64,000 bases of DNA from Micrococcales bacterium (GTDB lineage: Bacteria > Actinomycetota > Actinomycetes > Actinomycetales > Cellulomonadaceae), in the NCBI GenBank assembly GCA_009785115.1, contig WQWY01000003.1, positions 62,001-126,000 on the forward strand. The letters are read 5' to 3'. The position numbers and the translations under genes were made by a program. The notes beneath the pieces are model-generated. The model saw only the letters and a list, made by a program, of their open reading frames with translations, did no database searches and had not been told where the DNA came from. Below are positions 57,173 to 64,000 of the stretch, in pieces. Positions within the stretch are counted from its first letter, which is position 1; each line of letters begins with the position of its first letter.

Positions 57173-57694
57173 GGAGGCGAGGGGGGAGGTCTGGGCGGTG
57201 CCGCCGCGCTCGAGGTGAGCGGCCTGGGCCTTCAGCCCACGGGCGACCTCGTCCCCGCCGGGCAGGCCGGCCACCATGTCGACGAGGCGACGCAGCATCT
57301 GGGGCGACTGGCTGCGGGTGTCGAACAGCGTGGTCACGACCAGCGGGAGCCGCACGGTCTTCGACGCCCGCAGCACCAGGTCAGCACCCGTCCCACGGTG
57401 CGCCACCTCGACGCTCGTCACGTCTGCCAGCGGCAGGGTCGTCGGGACCAGGGTCCAGCGGCGGCGGACGACCGCGCCGGTGGTGACCCAGGTGCGGTCA
57501 CCGACCAGCACGACCAGCAGATACACGAGCACGAGGTGCACCGGGAGGACGAGGCCCCACCGCAAGGCCGGCTCTGCCCACAGGCCGATGATCGTGAAGA
57601 CCACCAGACCCACGACCAGCGCGAACCCCTCGCTGACGACCTGGAGGCGTGGCCTCAGGCTCGGCACCACCTGTCGATCCTCGCTGTCTGCCAT
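57167..57694 (-). CDS. Hypothetical membrane protein with PH-like domain
   Basis: This 175-residue protein has a short cytoplasmic N-terminus, two closely spaced helices (about 22-42 and 47-66), and a C-terminal soluble part of PH-like character (TGAVVRRRWTLVPTTLPLAD, VTSVEVAHRGTGADLVLRAS). I do not recognise a named family and the role is unknown. It is convergent with copA and downstream of the NERD-helicase-like gene. Confidence 0.75.
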   Translation of the reverse strand: MADSEDRQVVPSLRPRLQVVSEGFALVVGLVVFTIIGLWAEPALRWGLVLPVHLVLVYLLVVLVGDRTWVTTGAVVRRRWTLVPTTLPLADVTSVEVAHRGTGADLVLRASKTVRLPLVVTTLFDTRSQSPQMLRRLVDMVAGLPGGDEVARGLKAQAAHLERGGTAQTSPLASR

Positions 57695-57773
57695 GCGTCG
57701 AGGGTAGCGGCGCCGTCCGCCGAGGGGGCGCCTTCGGCGGTGCGCTGTCGACAGGGCACCGCCGACGCCGAGA

Positions 57774-60700
57774 TCAGACCCCGGCGATCCACACGGTCTT
57801 GCGCGCCCGGGTCAGGGCCAGGCCGAGCAGCCGCCGCCGCTGACGCTGGTCCCAGCGGACGCCGCCCACCGGGACGACGTCGCGGTGCCGGGCGTCAGGC
57901 ACCAGCACGTGGTCGAACTCCACGCCACGGGCGTCGCGCGCGCGGCCCAGGGCGATCGAGGCCGGGTCGTCCAGGTCCAGGCCTCGCATGGGCAGGCCCG
58001 CCCGGATCAGGTCTCTGACCAGGTCGGCCTCGGGCTCGTCCTCGATCAGCAGCATCGCGATCGACCCCGGTGCGGCACCACCCGCCACCAGCTCGGTGAC
58101 CCGCGACACCAGCCGCTCCCGGCGCAGCGCGCTCACCTGGGACCGCAGGTAGGCGGGCCCCTCACCGTCAGGCAGCTGGCCGACCAGGCGCGGGCGCTCC
58201 GCCGTCCCGGCCAGGTCGAACCCGGGGTCGGGCTGGAGCAGGCGGACCAGCGAGGTCCACAGGGGCCCGGTCAGCCGGAAGTCGTGCTGCAGGTCCACGT
58301 GACCCGCGACGTCGATGCCGGCCTCGCGCAGCGTGGTGCCCACGGGCAGCAGGCCGGGCATCCCGTCGTCGAGGACGGTCAGCGCGTCAGGTCCGGTGCC
58401 GACGAGCTCGCGGATCATCATCAGCTCGTCCAGCGTGAGGTCGTTCGCGTCGTCCACCACCGCCGAGGTGATCCGCGACGGCATGCCCGCGCGCAGCGCC
58501 GCCCGGGCCATCCGCACCAGGTCGTGGTCGTCGGGCAGGTTGCGACGGCGCAGCTCGTCCATGTACGTCTCGTGCAGCGCCCACACCTGGATGCGCAGGC
58601 TCGAGGGCACCTCGGCGCGCAGGTTGTCGTACTCGGCGGCGTCGACGAGACCACGCCCGCGGATCAGCCGCACCTCGTCGCGCACGGTCGCGACGCTCGG
58701 GTCGGTCGAGCCCGGCTTGATGCCCACCTGGGTCTCGGCAGCGGCCCAGATCTTGGCCAGCGTCTCGGGCGAGGTGCGCGCCTCGGTGCCGAACTCGGCG
58801 AGCACCGTCCGAGCGAGCCCGGCCGGCACGTCGACCAAGATCCTCTCGAGGACCTCAGGCTCACCGACCCGTTCCAGCCGCTGCCACATCGGGTCGATCT
58901 GGGTGGTCGACGGTACGACGACCGCGACGATGCCGGGCCGGCTGGTCGCCAGGTGCACCGCTCGGCAGGCCGCGACGACGGACCTGCCCGTACCGAACGC
59001 GCCGCGCACCCGCGCCGGGCCTGAGAACTGGCTGCTGACCGCTGCGGCCTGAGCGGGGCTGAGCTCCCACGGCTCGGTCTCGCCCGAGGTGACAGTGGGG
59101 GTCTTTGTCGTCTCCGGGGCGGGTGCGGGCACCTCGGGCGAGCGGGTGACAGCGACCTCGACGGCAGGCGGCGAGCCGAGGTCCGACCGCTCGAGGTCCG
59201 ACCGCTCGAGGTCCGACCGCTCGATGCCCGAAGGCTCGGCGCTCGACGGCTCAGGGTTCGCCAGCTCGGTGCCCGACGATCCAGGGTTCGGTCTCCGCGG
59301 ACGCCTCGGCGGTCTCGTCTCGGGCTGGGGCTCGACCGCACGGCTCCCGTCCGGGCTGGACGCCTCCTGGGGAGGAGCGGGAGGACGGGCGTCGGTGCGC
59401 CTCCTCGTCGGACGCGGCTCGGCACGAGACCTGTCGGCGGGGGGCCGCTCGGCAGTCTGCTGCTCGACGACGTCCTGCTCGGCAGGGGGCTCGGCCCGAG
59501 GTGACGGCTCGGCGGGGCGAGGTTCTGGACGACGGGCCGCCGGGGGACGCGGGGCAGCCGCACGTCGTGGCGCCGGGCGTGCGGCTGTCCGCGGTGCGAC
59601 AGGGGTCCGCACCGGGGTCCGCTCGGTCTGGGGGTGCCCGGCCTGAGATCGCTCGTCCGCAGACGGTTCTGCCGGGGGGCGCTCGACAGGGCCGGTGTCG
59701 GCATGCGGTGCGGCCGCCCGCGACGACCCGGTGGTCCGCGCCGCCTCGGCATGACGTGCGGCAGCGCGAGGCAGCCGCCCGGGGGGCGGCTCGACAGGCC
59801 ACAGCGACGTGGGCTGAGCCTCACCGACGTGCTCGGGCCGAAGCGGGTCAGCACGCTCGGTCGGGAAGAGGCCGGGGCGCTCGGGCGGGACGGGAGCAGC
59901 GGGCTCGGGCGGGGTCGGAGGGGCCTGCTCAGGCTGCCTCTTGACCCTCGTGAGCTCGAGATCGTCCGCGTCCGCCACCTGCGCGGCAGGCTCTGGCGAC
60001 CCGACCGGGGCGTCGGACGGCCCGACCGAGACGTGAGGCGACCCGGCCAGGAGGTCTGGCAGCTCTGTCTCAGGCTCAGGGCTGGGCTCGGGCCTGCGCG
60101 CGGGTTCAGGCCTGCGCGTCGGTTCGAGGTCCTGCGGGACGGACGCCTCCGTGAGCGACTGCTCGGACATCCGCGTCGCCTCGAGGTCCTGCGGGACAGA
60201 CGCCTCCGCGAAGGGGCCCTCGGATATCCGGGACATCCGCGTCGCCTCGAGGTCGTGCGCGACAGGCGCCTCGGCGAAGGACTCCTCGGACATCCGCGTC
60301 AGCTCGAGATCGTGCTCAGGTTCCCGGCGTGGGCGCGGGGGGACGGACACGGTGGACCGAGGCTCGGCCTGCGCGGGTCTGGACGAGCGTTCTGGGGCGT
60401 GGGCGACCAGAGGTGGGCCCTGGGTCGTGGTGAGGGCGGGTATCCCGACCTTCCGCAAGAGCTCGGTGACCCGCTGCTGGAGCACCCTGACCTGGGTCGC
60501 GTTGAGGCGCCGCCCAGGAGCCGCGATCGCCTCTTTGGTGAGCGCGTGGCCGACCAGCACCACCCCGCCCCAGGCGAGCGCCGAGAGCTCGTCGGGCACG
60601 ACCGCCAGAGCGTGCGCCTCGACCGGCGCGAGACCGAGGTCGTGGGCGAGCCGCACCCGGATCTCGTCCAGCCGCTGGACCTCGGCGGTCACGTCGACCC

Positions 60701-60932
60701 CCGCCGCCCGCACCCGGTCGTCAGACACGCTGATGCTCGACCATGGGCGTCGTTCCACGAGCCACAGCCCCGAGGGGGCGATCACCAGAGCCTCGAGCGG
60801 ACGGTCCAGGCCAGGCCAGGTCACCCGGCGCAGCAGGCGCACCTGACCCTCGAGGTCGGCAAGGGGGGACGGCGCACGGTCCGGTTGCGAGCGTGCGCGT
60901 CCTGATCCGCCCTTCAGCCCGGACGTCCCCAC
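57774..60932 (-). CDS. NERD-like and SF1 helicase-like protein with altered catalytic motifs
   Basis: This 1052-residue protein has three parts. Residues about 28-170 look like a NERD (nuclease-related) domain, but the usual E-x-K reads VERRPW (Glu60, no Lys). Residues about 180-630 are a disordered Pro/Glu/Arg-rich linker with five DLExTR motifs and three ERSDL repeats. Residues about 635-1052 resemble a UvrD/SF1 helicase. Walker A reads GAFGTGRS (644-651) with Arg650 in place of Lys, motif II reads VDDAND (826-831) instead of DEAQD, and motif VI LALTRARKTVWI is kept. GTG 60932 has GGGAG upstream. An ATP-binding regulatory or scaffold role is more likely than unwinding. Confidence 0.8.
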   Translation of the reverse strand: MGTSGLKGGSGRARSQPDRAPSPLADLEGQVRLLRRVTWPGLDRPLEALVIAPSGLWLVERRPWSSISVSDDRVRAAGVDVTAEVQRLDEIRVRLAHDLGLAPVEAHALAVVPDELSALAWGGVVLVGHALTKEAIAAPGRRLNATQVRVLQQRVTELLRKVGIPALTTTQGPPLVAHAPERSSRPAQAEPRSTVSVPPRPRREPEHDLELTRMSEESFAEAPVAHDLEATRMSRISEGPFAEASVPQDLEATRMSEQSLTEASVPQDLEPTRRPEPARRPEPSPEPETELPDLLAGSPHVSVGPSDAPVGSPEPAAQVADADDLELTRVKRQPEQAPPTPPEPAAPVPPERPGLFPTERADPLRPEHVGEAQPTSLWPVEPPPGRLPRAAARHAEAARTTGSSRAAAPHADTGPVERPPAEPSADERSQAGHPQTERTPVRTPVAPRTAARPAPRRAAAPRPPAARRPEPRPAEPSPRAEPPAEQDVVEQQTAERPPADRSRAEPRPTRRRTDARPPAPPQEASSPDGSRAVEPQPETRPPRRPRRPNPGSSGTELANPEPSSAEPSGIERSDLERSDLERSDLGSPPAVEVAVTRSPEVPAPAPETTKTPTVTSGETEPWELSPAQAAAVSSQFSGPARVRGAFGTGRSVVAACRAVHLATSRPGIVAVVVPSTTQIDPMWQRLERVGEPEVLERILVDVPAGLARTVLAEFGTEARTSPETLAKIWAAAETQVGIKPGSTDPSVATVRDEVRLIRGRGLVDAAEYDNLRAEVPSSLRIQVWALHETYMDELRRRNLPDDHDLVRMARAALRAGMPSRITSAVVDDANDLTLDELMMIRELVGTGPDALTVLDDGMPGLLPVGTTLREAGIDVAGHVDLQHDFRLTGPLWTSLVRLLQPDPGFDLAGTAERPRLVGQLPDGEGPAYLRSQVSALRRERLVSRVTELVAGGAAPGSIAMLLIEDEPEADLVRDLIRAGLPMRGLDLDDPASIALGRARDARGVEFDHVLVPDARHRDVVPVGGVRWDQRQRRRLLGLALTRARKTVWIAGV

Positions 60933-61101
60933 GCAACTCCCATCGGCAGCCTGAACACCTGGCGTGAGCTAAGACGGGCTCGCGCCGCCGAGCCTCCTCG
61001 TCCGGAGGCCTCGACTGATCGTACGCGGCTATCAAGGCCGGTGCGGGTGAAGATGCACGCCTGACGCACCCTGTCCGAGGGCGTCCTGACGACCCTGGCC
61101 C

Positions 61102-61107
61102 TAGGGT
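61102..61107 (+). promoter_or_regulatory. Candidate -10 box for the gene at 61114 (leaderless)
   Basis: TAGGGT occupies -12 to -7 relative to ATG 61114, and no Shine-Dalgarno is visible. The box is part of the palindrome CCCTAGGG. Confidence 0.4.
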
Positions 61108-61113
61108 CGACTC

Positions 61114-61356
61114 ATGACATCGGTCAACCTCCCCGACGGTCTCGCTCGCCAGGTCGAGGCCGCGACCTCGCAGGATCTCGCGACGTTCGTCGAGGCGGCG
61201 GTGCGCCAGATGCTCACCCAGCGCCGGGTGAGGGACATGGAGCAGGGCACCCGGGTCGAGCCGGTCGGCGCCCACGGGGTGCTGCCCGAGGTCGACCTGA
61301 GCCGCTGGGCCGACTTCCTCGCCACCGAGGGGGCCGAGGGCGCGCTGAGCACGTAG
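61114..61356 (+). CDS. Small hypothetical protein, possible antitoxin-like fold
   Basis: This 80-residue protein begins MTSVNLPDGLARQVEAATSQ, then DLATFVEAAVRQMLTQRRVR, which looks like a short strand followed by helices, as in ribbon-helix-helix proteins. The tail ends LSRWADFLATEGAEG. No toxin gene is beside it, so calling it an antitoxin is only a suggestion. Confidence 0.6.
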   Translation: MTSVNLPDGLARQVEAATSQDLATFVEAAVRQMLTQRRVRDMEQGTRVEPVGAHGVLPEVDLSRWADFLATEGAEGALST

Positions 61357-61400
61357 AGACTGAGCGCGCAGAACCCGACCAGACCTGACGTCGAGGGCGA

Positions 61401-61406
61401 TACCCT
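61401..61406 (+). promoter_or_regulatory. Candidate -10 box for the gene at 61414 (leaderless)
   Basis: TACCCT lies 7 bases before GTG 61414 and is part of the dyad CGAGGG-CGATA-CCCTCG. No ribosome site is visible. Confidence 0.35.
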
Positions 61407-61413
61407 CGGTCTC

Positions 61414-62034
61414 GTGACGTACGCGATCGGCGAGATGGTCGACGGCTACGTGCTGACCGAGCGCGGCTGGGTGCCTCGGCTCGACCTCGACACCAGCCCC
61501 TTCCGGCCTGGGCACGTGGTGAACGGCGCCATCCTCACCAGCACGCTGGAGTGGCAGCCGCTGCGGGCCGACCCGACCGGCCCCCAGCAGGTCGGCGACG
61601 TGGTCGAGAACCACGTGCTGACCCCGTCCGGCGACTGGAAGCCTCTGACCGAGCAGCTGCGTGACCGCACGGGTGCTCAGGTCCCAGGGCTGACGACGGA
61701 CGGCACGACGCCGGCCTCCCCGGGCGGGCCGCAGGCCTCGACGGCACCTCAGCCCTCGGCTCGACCCCAGACCCAGCCTCGCCCACAACCACAGCCACAG
61801 CCGACGCACCGCCCGCGACCGACCTACCGGGTCGGGCAGGTGGTCAACGGGCACGTGCTCACCGCTGACCGAGGGTGGGTGCCTGTCCCCGCGGGGAGGG
61901 TGCCGGGCCGACCCGGGCCCGCGACGAGCTCCCGACAGGAGACCACCGCTCAGAAGAGCGGCATCGGAGGGGCGGTCGGCGCCATCGCCGCCATCGCCGC
62001 CATCCTCGCGCTCTCCCAGAGCTGCGGGGTCTGA
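61414..62034 (+). CDS. Four-repeat protein with C-terminal membrane helix
   Basis: I do not recognise this 206-residue protein. It contains four copies of a repeat of about 16-18 residues, roughly G-x-V-V-N-G-H-V-L-T-x(3-4)-W-x-P: residues 6-21, 33-49, 61-77 and 141-157. A Pro/Gln-rich linker separates the third and fourth copies. The tail has a short hydrophobic helix (about 184-201, AVGAIAAIAAILAL), so it is probably anchored with the repeats on one side. GTG 61414 has no ribosome site. Confidence 0.7.
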   Translation: MTYAIGEMVDGYVLTERGWVPRLDLDTSPFRPGHVVNGAILTSTLEWQPLRADPTGPQQVGDVVENHVLTPSGDWKPLTEQLRDRTGAQVPGLTTDGTTPASPGGPQASTAPQPSARPQTQPRPQPQPQPTHRPRPTYRVGQVVNGHVLTADRGWVPVPAGRVPGRPGPATSSRQETTAQKSGIGGAVGAIAAIAAILALSQSCGV

Positions 62035-62091
62035 CCTCGCACGCTGGCGTGTGCCGTGCCGGTGGCGCCCGCGACAGGGTTGAATGGTCCG

Positions 62092-62517
62092 ATGCGGCTC
62101 ACCCCGGTCTACTACTACTCGTCGACGTCTGGTCTGGTCCGCACGTTCGCGGAGCGTCTCGACCGTCCCACGTTCAACCTGGCCGACCGGGAGCACCGGC
62201 TGTCGGAGGTGGACGGCCCGTGGGTGCTGCTCACCCCGTCGTACAAGACCGGCAACGACCGCAACGACACCATCCCTGAGGGGGTGCGTCGTTTCTTGCG
62301 CTCCGCGCACAACCGGCGCCACCTGGTGGGCGTCATGGGCTCGGGCAACCGCAACTTCGGCACGTTCTACCAGATGGCCGCCAGGGAGATCGCCCGACGC
62401 TCGGGCCGGCCGGTCCTGTTCGAGTTCGAGCTGGCCGGCACACCGTGGGACGTCGAGGAGTGCCGCCGCATCTTGGACGAGCTCGACGCCGCGCTCGACG
62501 CCCGCCGCGTCGCCTGA
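62092..62517 (+). CDS. nrdI: Class Ib ribonucleotide reductase flavodoxin-like protein NrdI
   Basis: NrdI is the flavodoxin-like partner that supplies an oxidant for the Mn-tyrosyl cofactor of NrdF. The 141-residue product has VYYYSSTSGLVRTFAERL (phosphate loop), LLTPSYKTGNDRNDTIPEGV and GSGNRNFGTFYQMAA, all family motifs. ATG 62092 is chosen; TTG 62080 and ATG 62056 are weaker. nrdH, nrdE and nrdF, its usual neighbours, are not in the window on either side. Confidence 0.9.
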   Translation: MRLTPVYYYSSTSGLVRTFAERLDRPTFNLADREHRLSEVDGPWVLLTPSYKTGNDRNDTIPEGVRRFLRSAHNRRHLVGVMGSGNRNFGTFYQMAAREIARRSGRPVLFEFELAGTPWDVEECRRILDELDAALDARRVA

Positions 62518-62640
62518 CCCAGGAGGCCTCTCCTCTGGTCACCGTGCCGCTGGGGGCACGAACCGTCCTCAACCCCGACAGCCGACCGCACGGTCTGCTC
62601 GGGGCACCCGCGTGGCTGCCCGGGCGAGCACGCTGGGGAC

Positions 62641-63696
62641 GTGCGTCGGGCGTGGCCGTGGGTGGTGCTGGTGGTGTGCCTGGCGGTCGGGCTGGGCGAG
62701 CCGCGGTGGACAGCCGCCCGCACGGCTGACCGCTACCCGGTCACCGCTGCCGACCTGGCTGACGGGCAGGCCGCTCTCGCGTCGCTGCCTGTCGCAGACC
62801 TGGACACCACGGCCCGCTACGACCGCGCGCAGTTCGGTCAGGCGTGGGCCGACACCGACGGCAACGGGTGCGGCACCCGTGACGACGTGCTCCTCCGCGA
62901 CCTGGCAGACCCGCGGGTCGACGCCGACGGCTGCCGGGTGCTGAGCGGCACCCTGGACGACCCGTACACCGGAGAGCGGATCGATTTCGTCCGAGGAGCG
63001 AGCTCGCACCTCGTGCAGATCGACCACGTGGTCGCGCTGTCCGACGCCTGGAAGAAGGGCGCCCAGGGGTGGGATGCCGCCCGTCGGCTCGCGTTCGCCA
63101 ACGACCCGGCGAACCTGCTGGCCGTCCAAGGGGCGGCCAACCAGCGCAAGGGCGACTCAGACGCTTCGGAGTGGTTGCCCCGGCCCGGGTTCCGGTGCGT
63201 CTACGCGCTCGTCCAGGTACGGGTGAAGGCCGCCTACGGCCTGTGGGTCACCGACACGGAGAAGAGCGCGATGTCTCGAGCCCTCAGCGGGTGCCGCACG
63301 GTCGACACGGCTCAGCCCGGCCGCACGAGCGGCACGTCGGTGCCGGTGGCCGTGAACCTCACACCGCCGGGCACCGCCTGGGCGTCCACCAGGCTCATCC
63401 CTCGAGGCAGCCCGGTGACCGGGATGCGCAGGCGGTCGAGCCCGTCGCTCACCTCGGCTGGGAGCACGTCGCGCCCTACCGACAGCCCTGCGAGAGAGAG
63501 CCCGTCCAGGTTCGCTCGCAAGGCGTCACCGTCGACCACCAGCCTCCCGGTGACGGACAGCGGCCTGTCGAGCACCATCACCGTCGCGGTGACCTGGTCG
63601 CCGTCGACGCTGATCTCGAGGCTCGACAGCCCTGAGCGTTCTCGTAGGTACGTCTCGGCCGTCTCGGCGGTGATGGTCGCGCTGACGACCACCTGA
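62641..63696 (+). CDS. Secreted HNH nuclease, C-terminal extension overlapping the opposite gene
   Basis: This 351-residue frame has a signal peptide (VVLVVCLAVGLGEP region) and a GmrSD-C/DUF1524-type HNH nuclease core with VQIDHVVALSDAWKKGA, RRLAFANDPANLLAV and NQRKGDSDASEWLP. The domain normally ends soon after KSAMSRALSGC, near residue 218. The frame then continues 128 residues through DNA that codes for the DUF2993 gene on the other strand, giving an artificial-looking Ser/Thr/Arg-rich tail. The natural stop seems lost. In the +1 frame a TGA lies at 63353, so a frameshift or lost stop is possible. Confidence 0.75.
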   Translation: MRRAWPWVVLVVCLAVGLGEPRWTAARTADRYPVTAADLADGQAALASLPVADLDTTARYDRAQFGQAWADTDGNGCGTRDDVLLRDLADPRVDADGCRVLSGTLDDPYTGERIDFVRGASSHLVQIDHVVALSDAWKKGAQGWDAARRLAFANDPANLLAVQGAANQRKGDSDASEWLPRPGFRCVYALVQVRVKAAYGLWVTDTEKSAMSRALSGCRTVDTAQPGRTSGTSVPVAVNLTPPGTAWASTRLIPRGSPVTGMRRRSSPSLTSAGSTSRPTDSPARESPSRFARKASPSTTSLPVTDSGLSSTITVAVTWSPSTLISRLDSPERSRRYVSAVSAVMVALTTT

Positions 63697-64000
63697 TCCA
63701 TCACCACAGGGGTGCCGAGCGTGATGCCCCGCGCGTCGACCACCACGTCCTGTGCCGTGACGTGGCCGAACCTGACCTGCTCGGCCGTCCCTGTGGCGTG
63801 CCCGAGGGTGCCTCGGACAAGCTGGGTGACGAAGGGCCACCCGTGGACGGTGACGGTGGGCTCGCCGGAGATCTCGTCGAACACGGCCGAGACCCCGTGG
63901 GCGATCGTCTGCTCGGTCTGCTGACGCAGGTGCTGGTCGCTCGCGTACACCCCGACCCCCAGGAGGCCGAGGGCCACCATGCTGACGACGACACCGCGGA
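63312..64000 (-). CDS. DUF2993 (LmeA-like) membrane-anchored protein, 5' end cut by window edge
   Basis: The visible part of about 222 residues has an N-terminal helix (VVVSMVALGLLGVGVYASDQ) and a DUF2993 domain with GHATGTAEQVRFGHVTAQDV and ATVMVLDRPLSVTGRLVV. This family includes LmeA, which binds lipids at the outer face of the membrane in mycobacteria. The frame remains open upstream past ATG 63980 to the window end, so the true start probably lies beyond. It converges with and overlaps the HNH frame by 385 bp. Confidence 0.8.
   Translation of the reverse strand, partial: RGVVVSMVALGLLGVGVYASDQHLRQQTEQTIAHGVSAVFDEISGEPTVTVHGWPFVTQLVRGTLGHATGTAEQVRFGHVTAQDVVVDARGITLGTPVVMDQVVVSATITAETAETYLRERSGLSSLEISVDGDQVTATVMVLDRPLSVTGRLVVDGDALRANLDGLSLAGLSVGRDVLPAEVSDGLDRLRIPVTGLPRGMSLVDAQAVPGGVRFTATGTDVPLVRPG

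Overview
The window is a high-GC chromosomal segment, most likely from an actinobacterium of the Micrococcales (Cellulomonas, Sanguibacter or Promicromonospora type). The evidence is the GC-rich codon use, frequent GTG starts, a mycothiol S-conjugate amidase (Mca), a 191-residue Dcd next to a tRNA-Gly, several starts that look leaderless, and two surface proteins ending in LAXTG-type sorting signals. No phage, insertion sequence, CRISPR array or rRNA was found. The content is mostly ordinary chromosome with a few decayed or diverged genes.

Layout. 1-3954: molybdenum block, with modA (cut by the window edge), moeA, a Cys-containing HTH regulator and a second, internally deleted moeA copy. 4051-15162: two back-to-back peptide-type ABC importers, each with a fused two-domain ATPase. 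15191-18229: LAXTG-type subtilase. 18595-26338: housekeeping genes ychF, rmuC, ispH, xseA-xseB, a PfkB sugar kinase and fumC. 26343-31524: MFS exporter and a large VWA surface protein ending in LASTG. 31723-37805: short-chain prenyl synthase, hemolysin-III-like protein, secreted tripeptidyl-aminopeptidase-like lipoprotein, nitrilase-like amidohydrolase, mca and greA, a grouping also known around Rv1080c-Rv1086 of Mycobacterium tuberculosis. 38457-43499: a small ORF, tRNA-Gly, dcd with an unknown partner, and a two-gene ABC exporter. 43659-44937: an intact FitAB/VapBC-type toxin-antitoxin pair, then a Phd-type antitoxin whose toxin has shrunk to a 31-codon remnant. 44979-47679: GerMN lipoprotein and an ABC exporter. 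47852-54182: the six-gene Mrp Na+/H+ antiporter operon, with 4-bp overlaps at every junction. 54325-57694: DUF4235 protein, copper P-type ATPase and a small membrane protein. 57774-64000: a NERD-helicase-like protein with altered active sites, two small genes, a lone nrdI, and a secreted HNH nuclease whose frame runs 385 bp into a convergent DUF2993 gene.

How the genes work together. modA and moeA serve molybdate uptake and cofactor synthesis, and the Cys-rich regulator lies between the moeA copies. The two ABC importers and the secreted peptidases fit peptide scavenging. The Mrp operon handles Na+ and pH, CopA exports copper, and Mca removes mycothiol conjugates.

The points most worth a second look are the degenerate NERD-helicase with five DLExTR repeats, the moeA copy lacking its central domain, the collapsed VapC, the four-repeat protein at 61414, and the HNH/DUF2993 overlap. 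All functional names come from reading motifs by eye; no database search was run.
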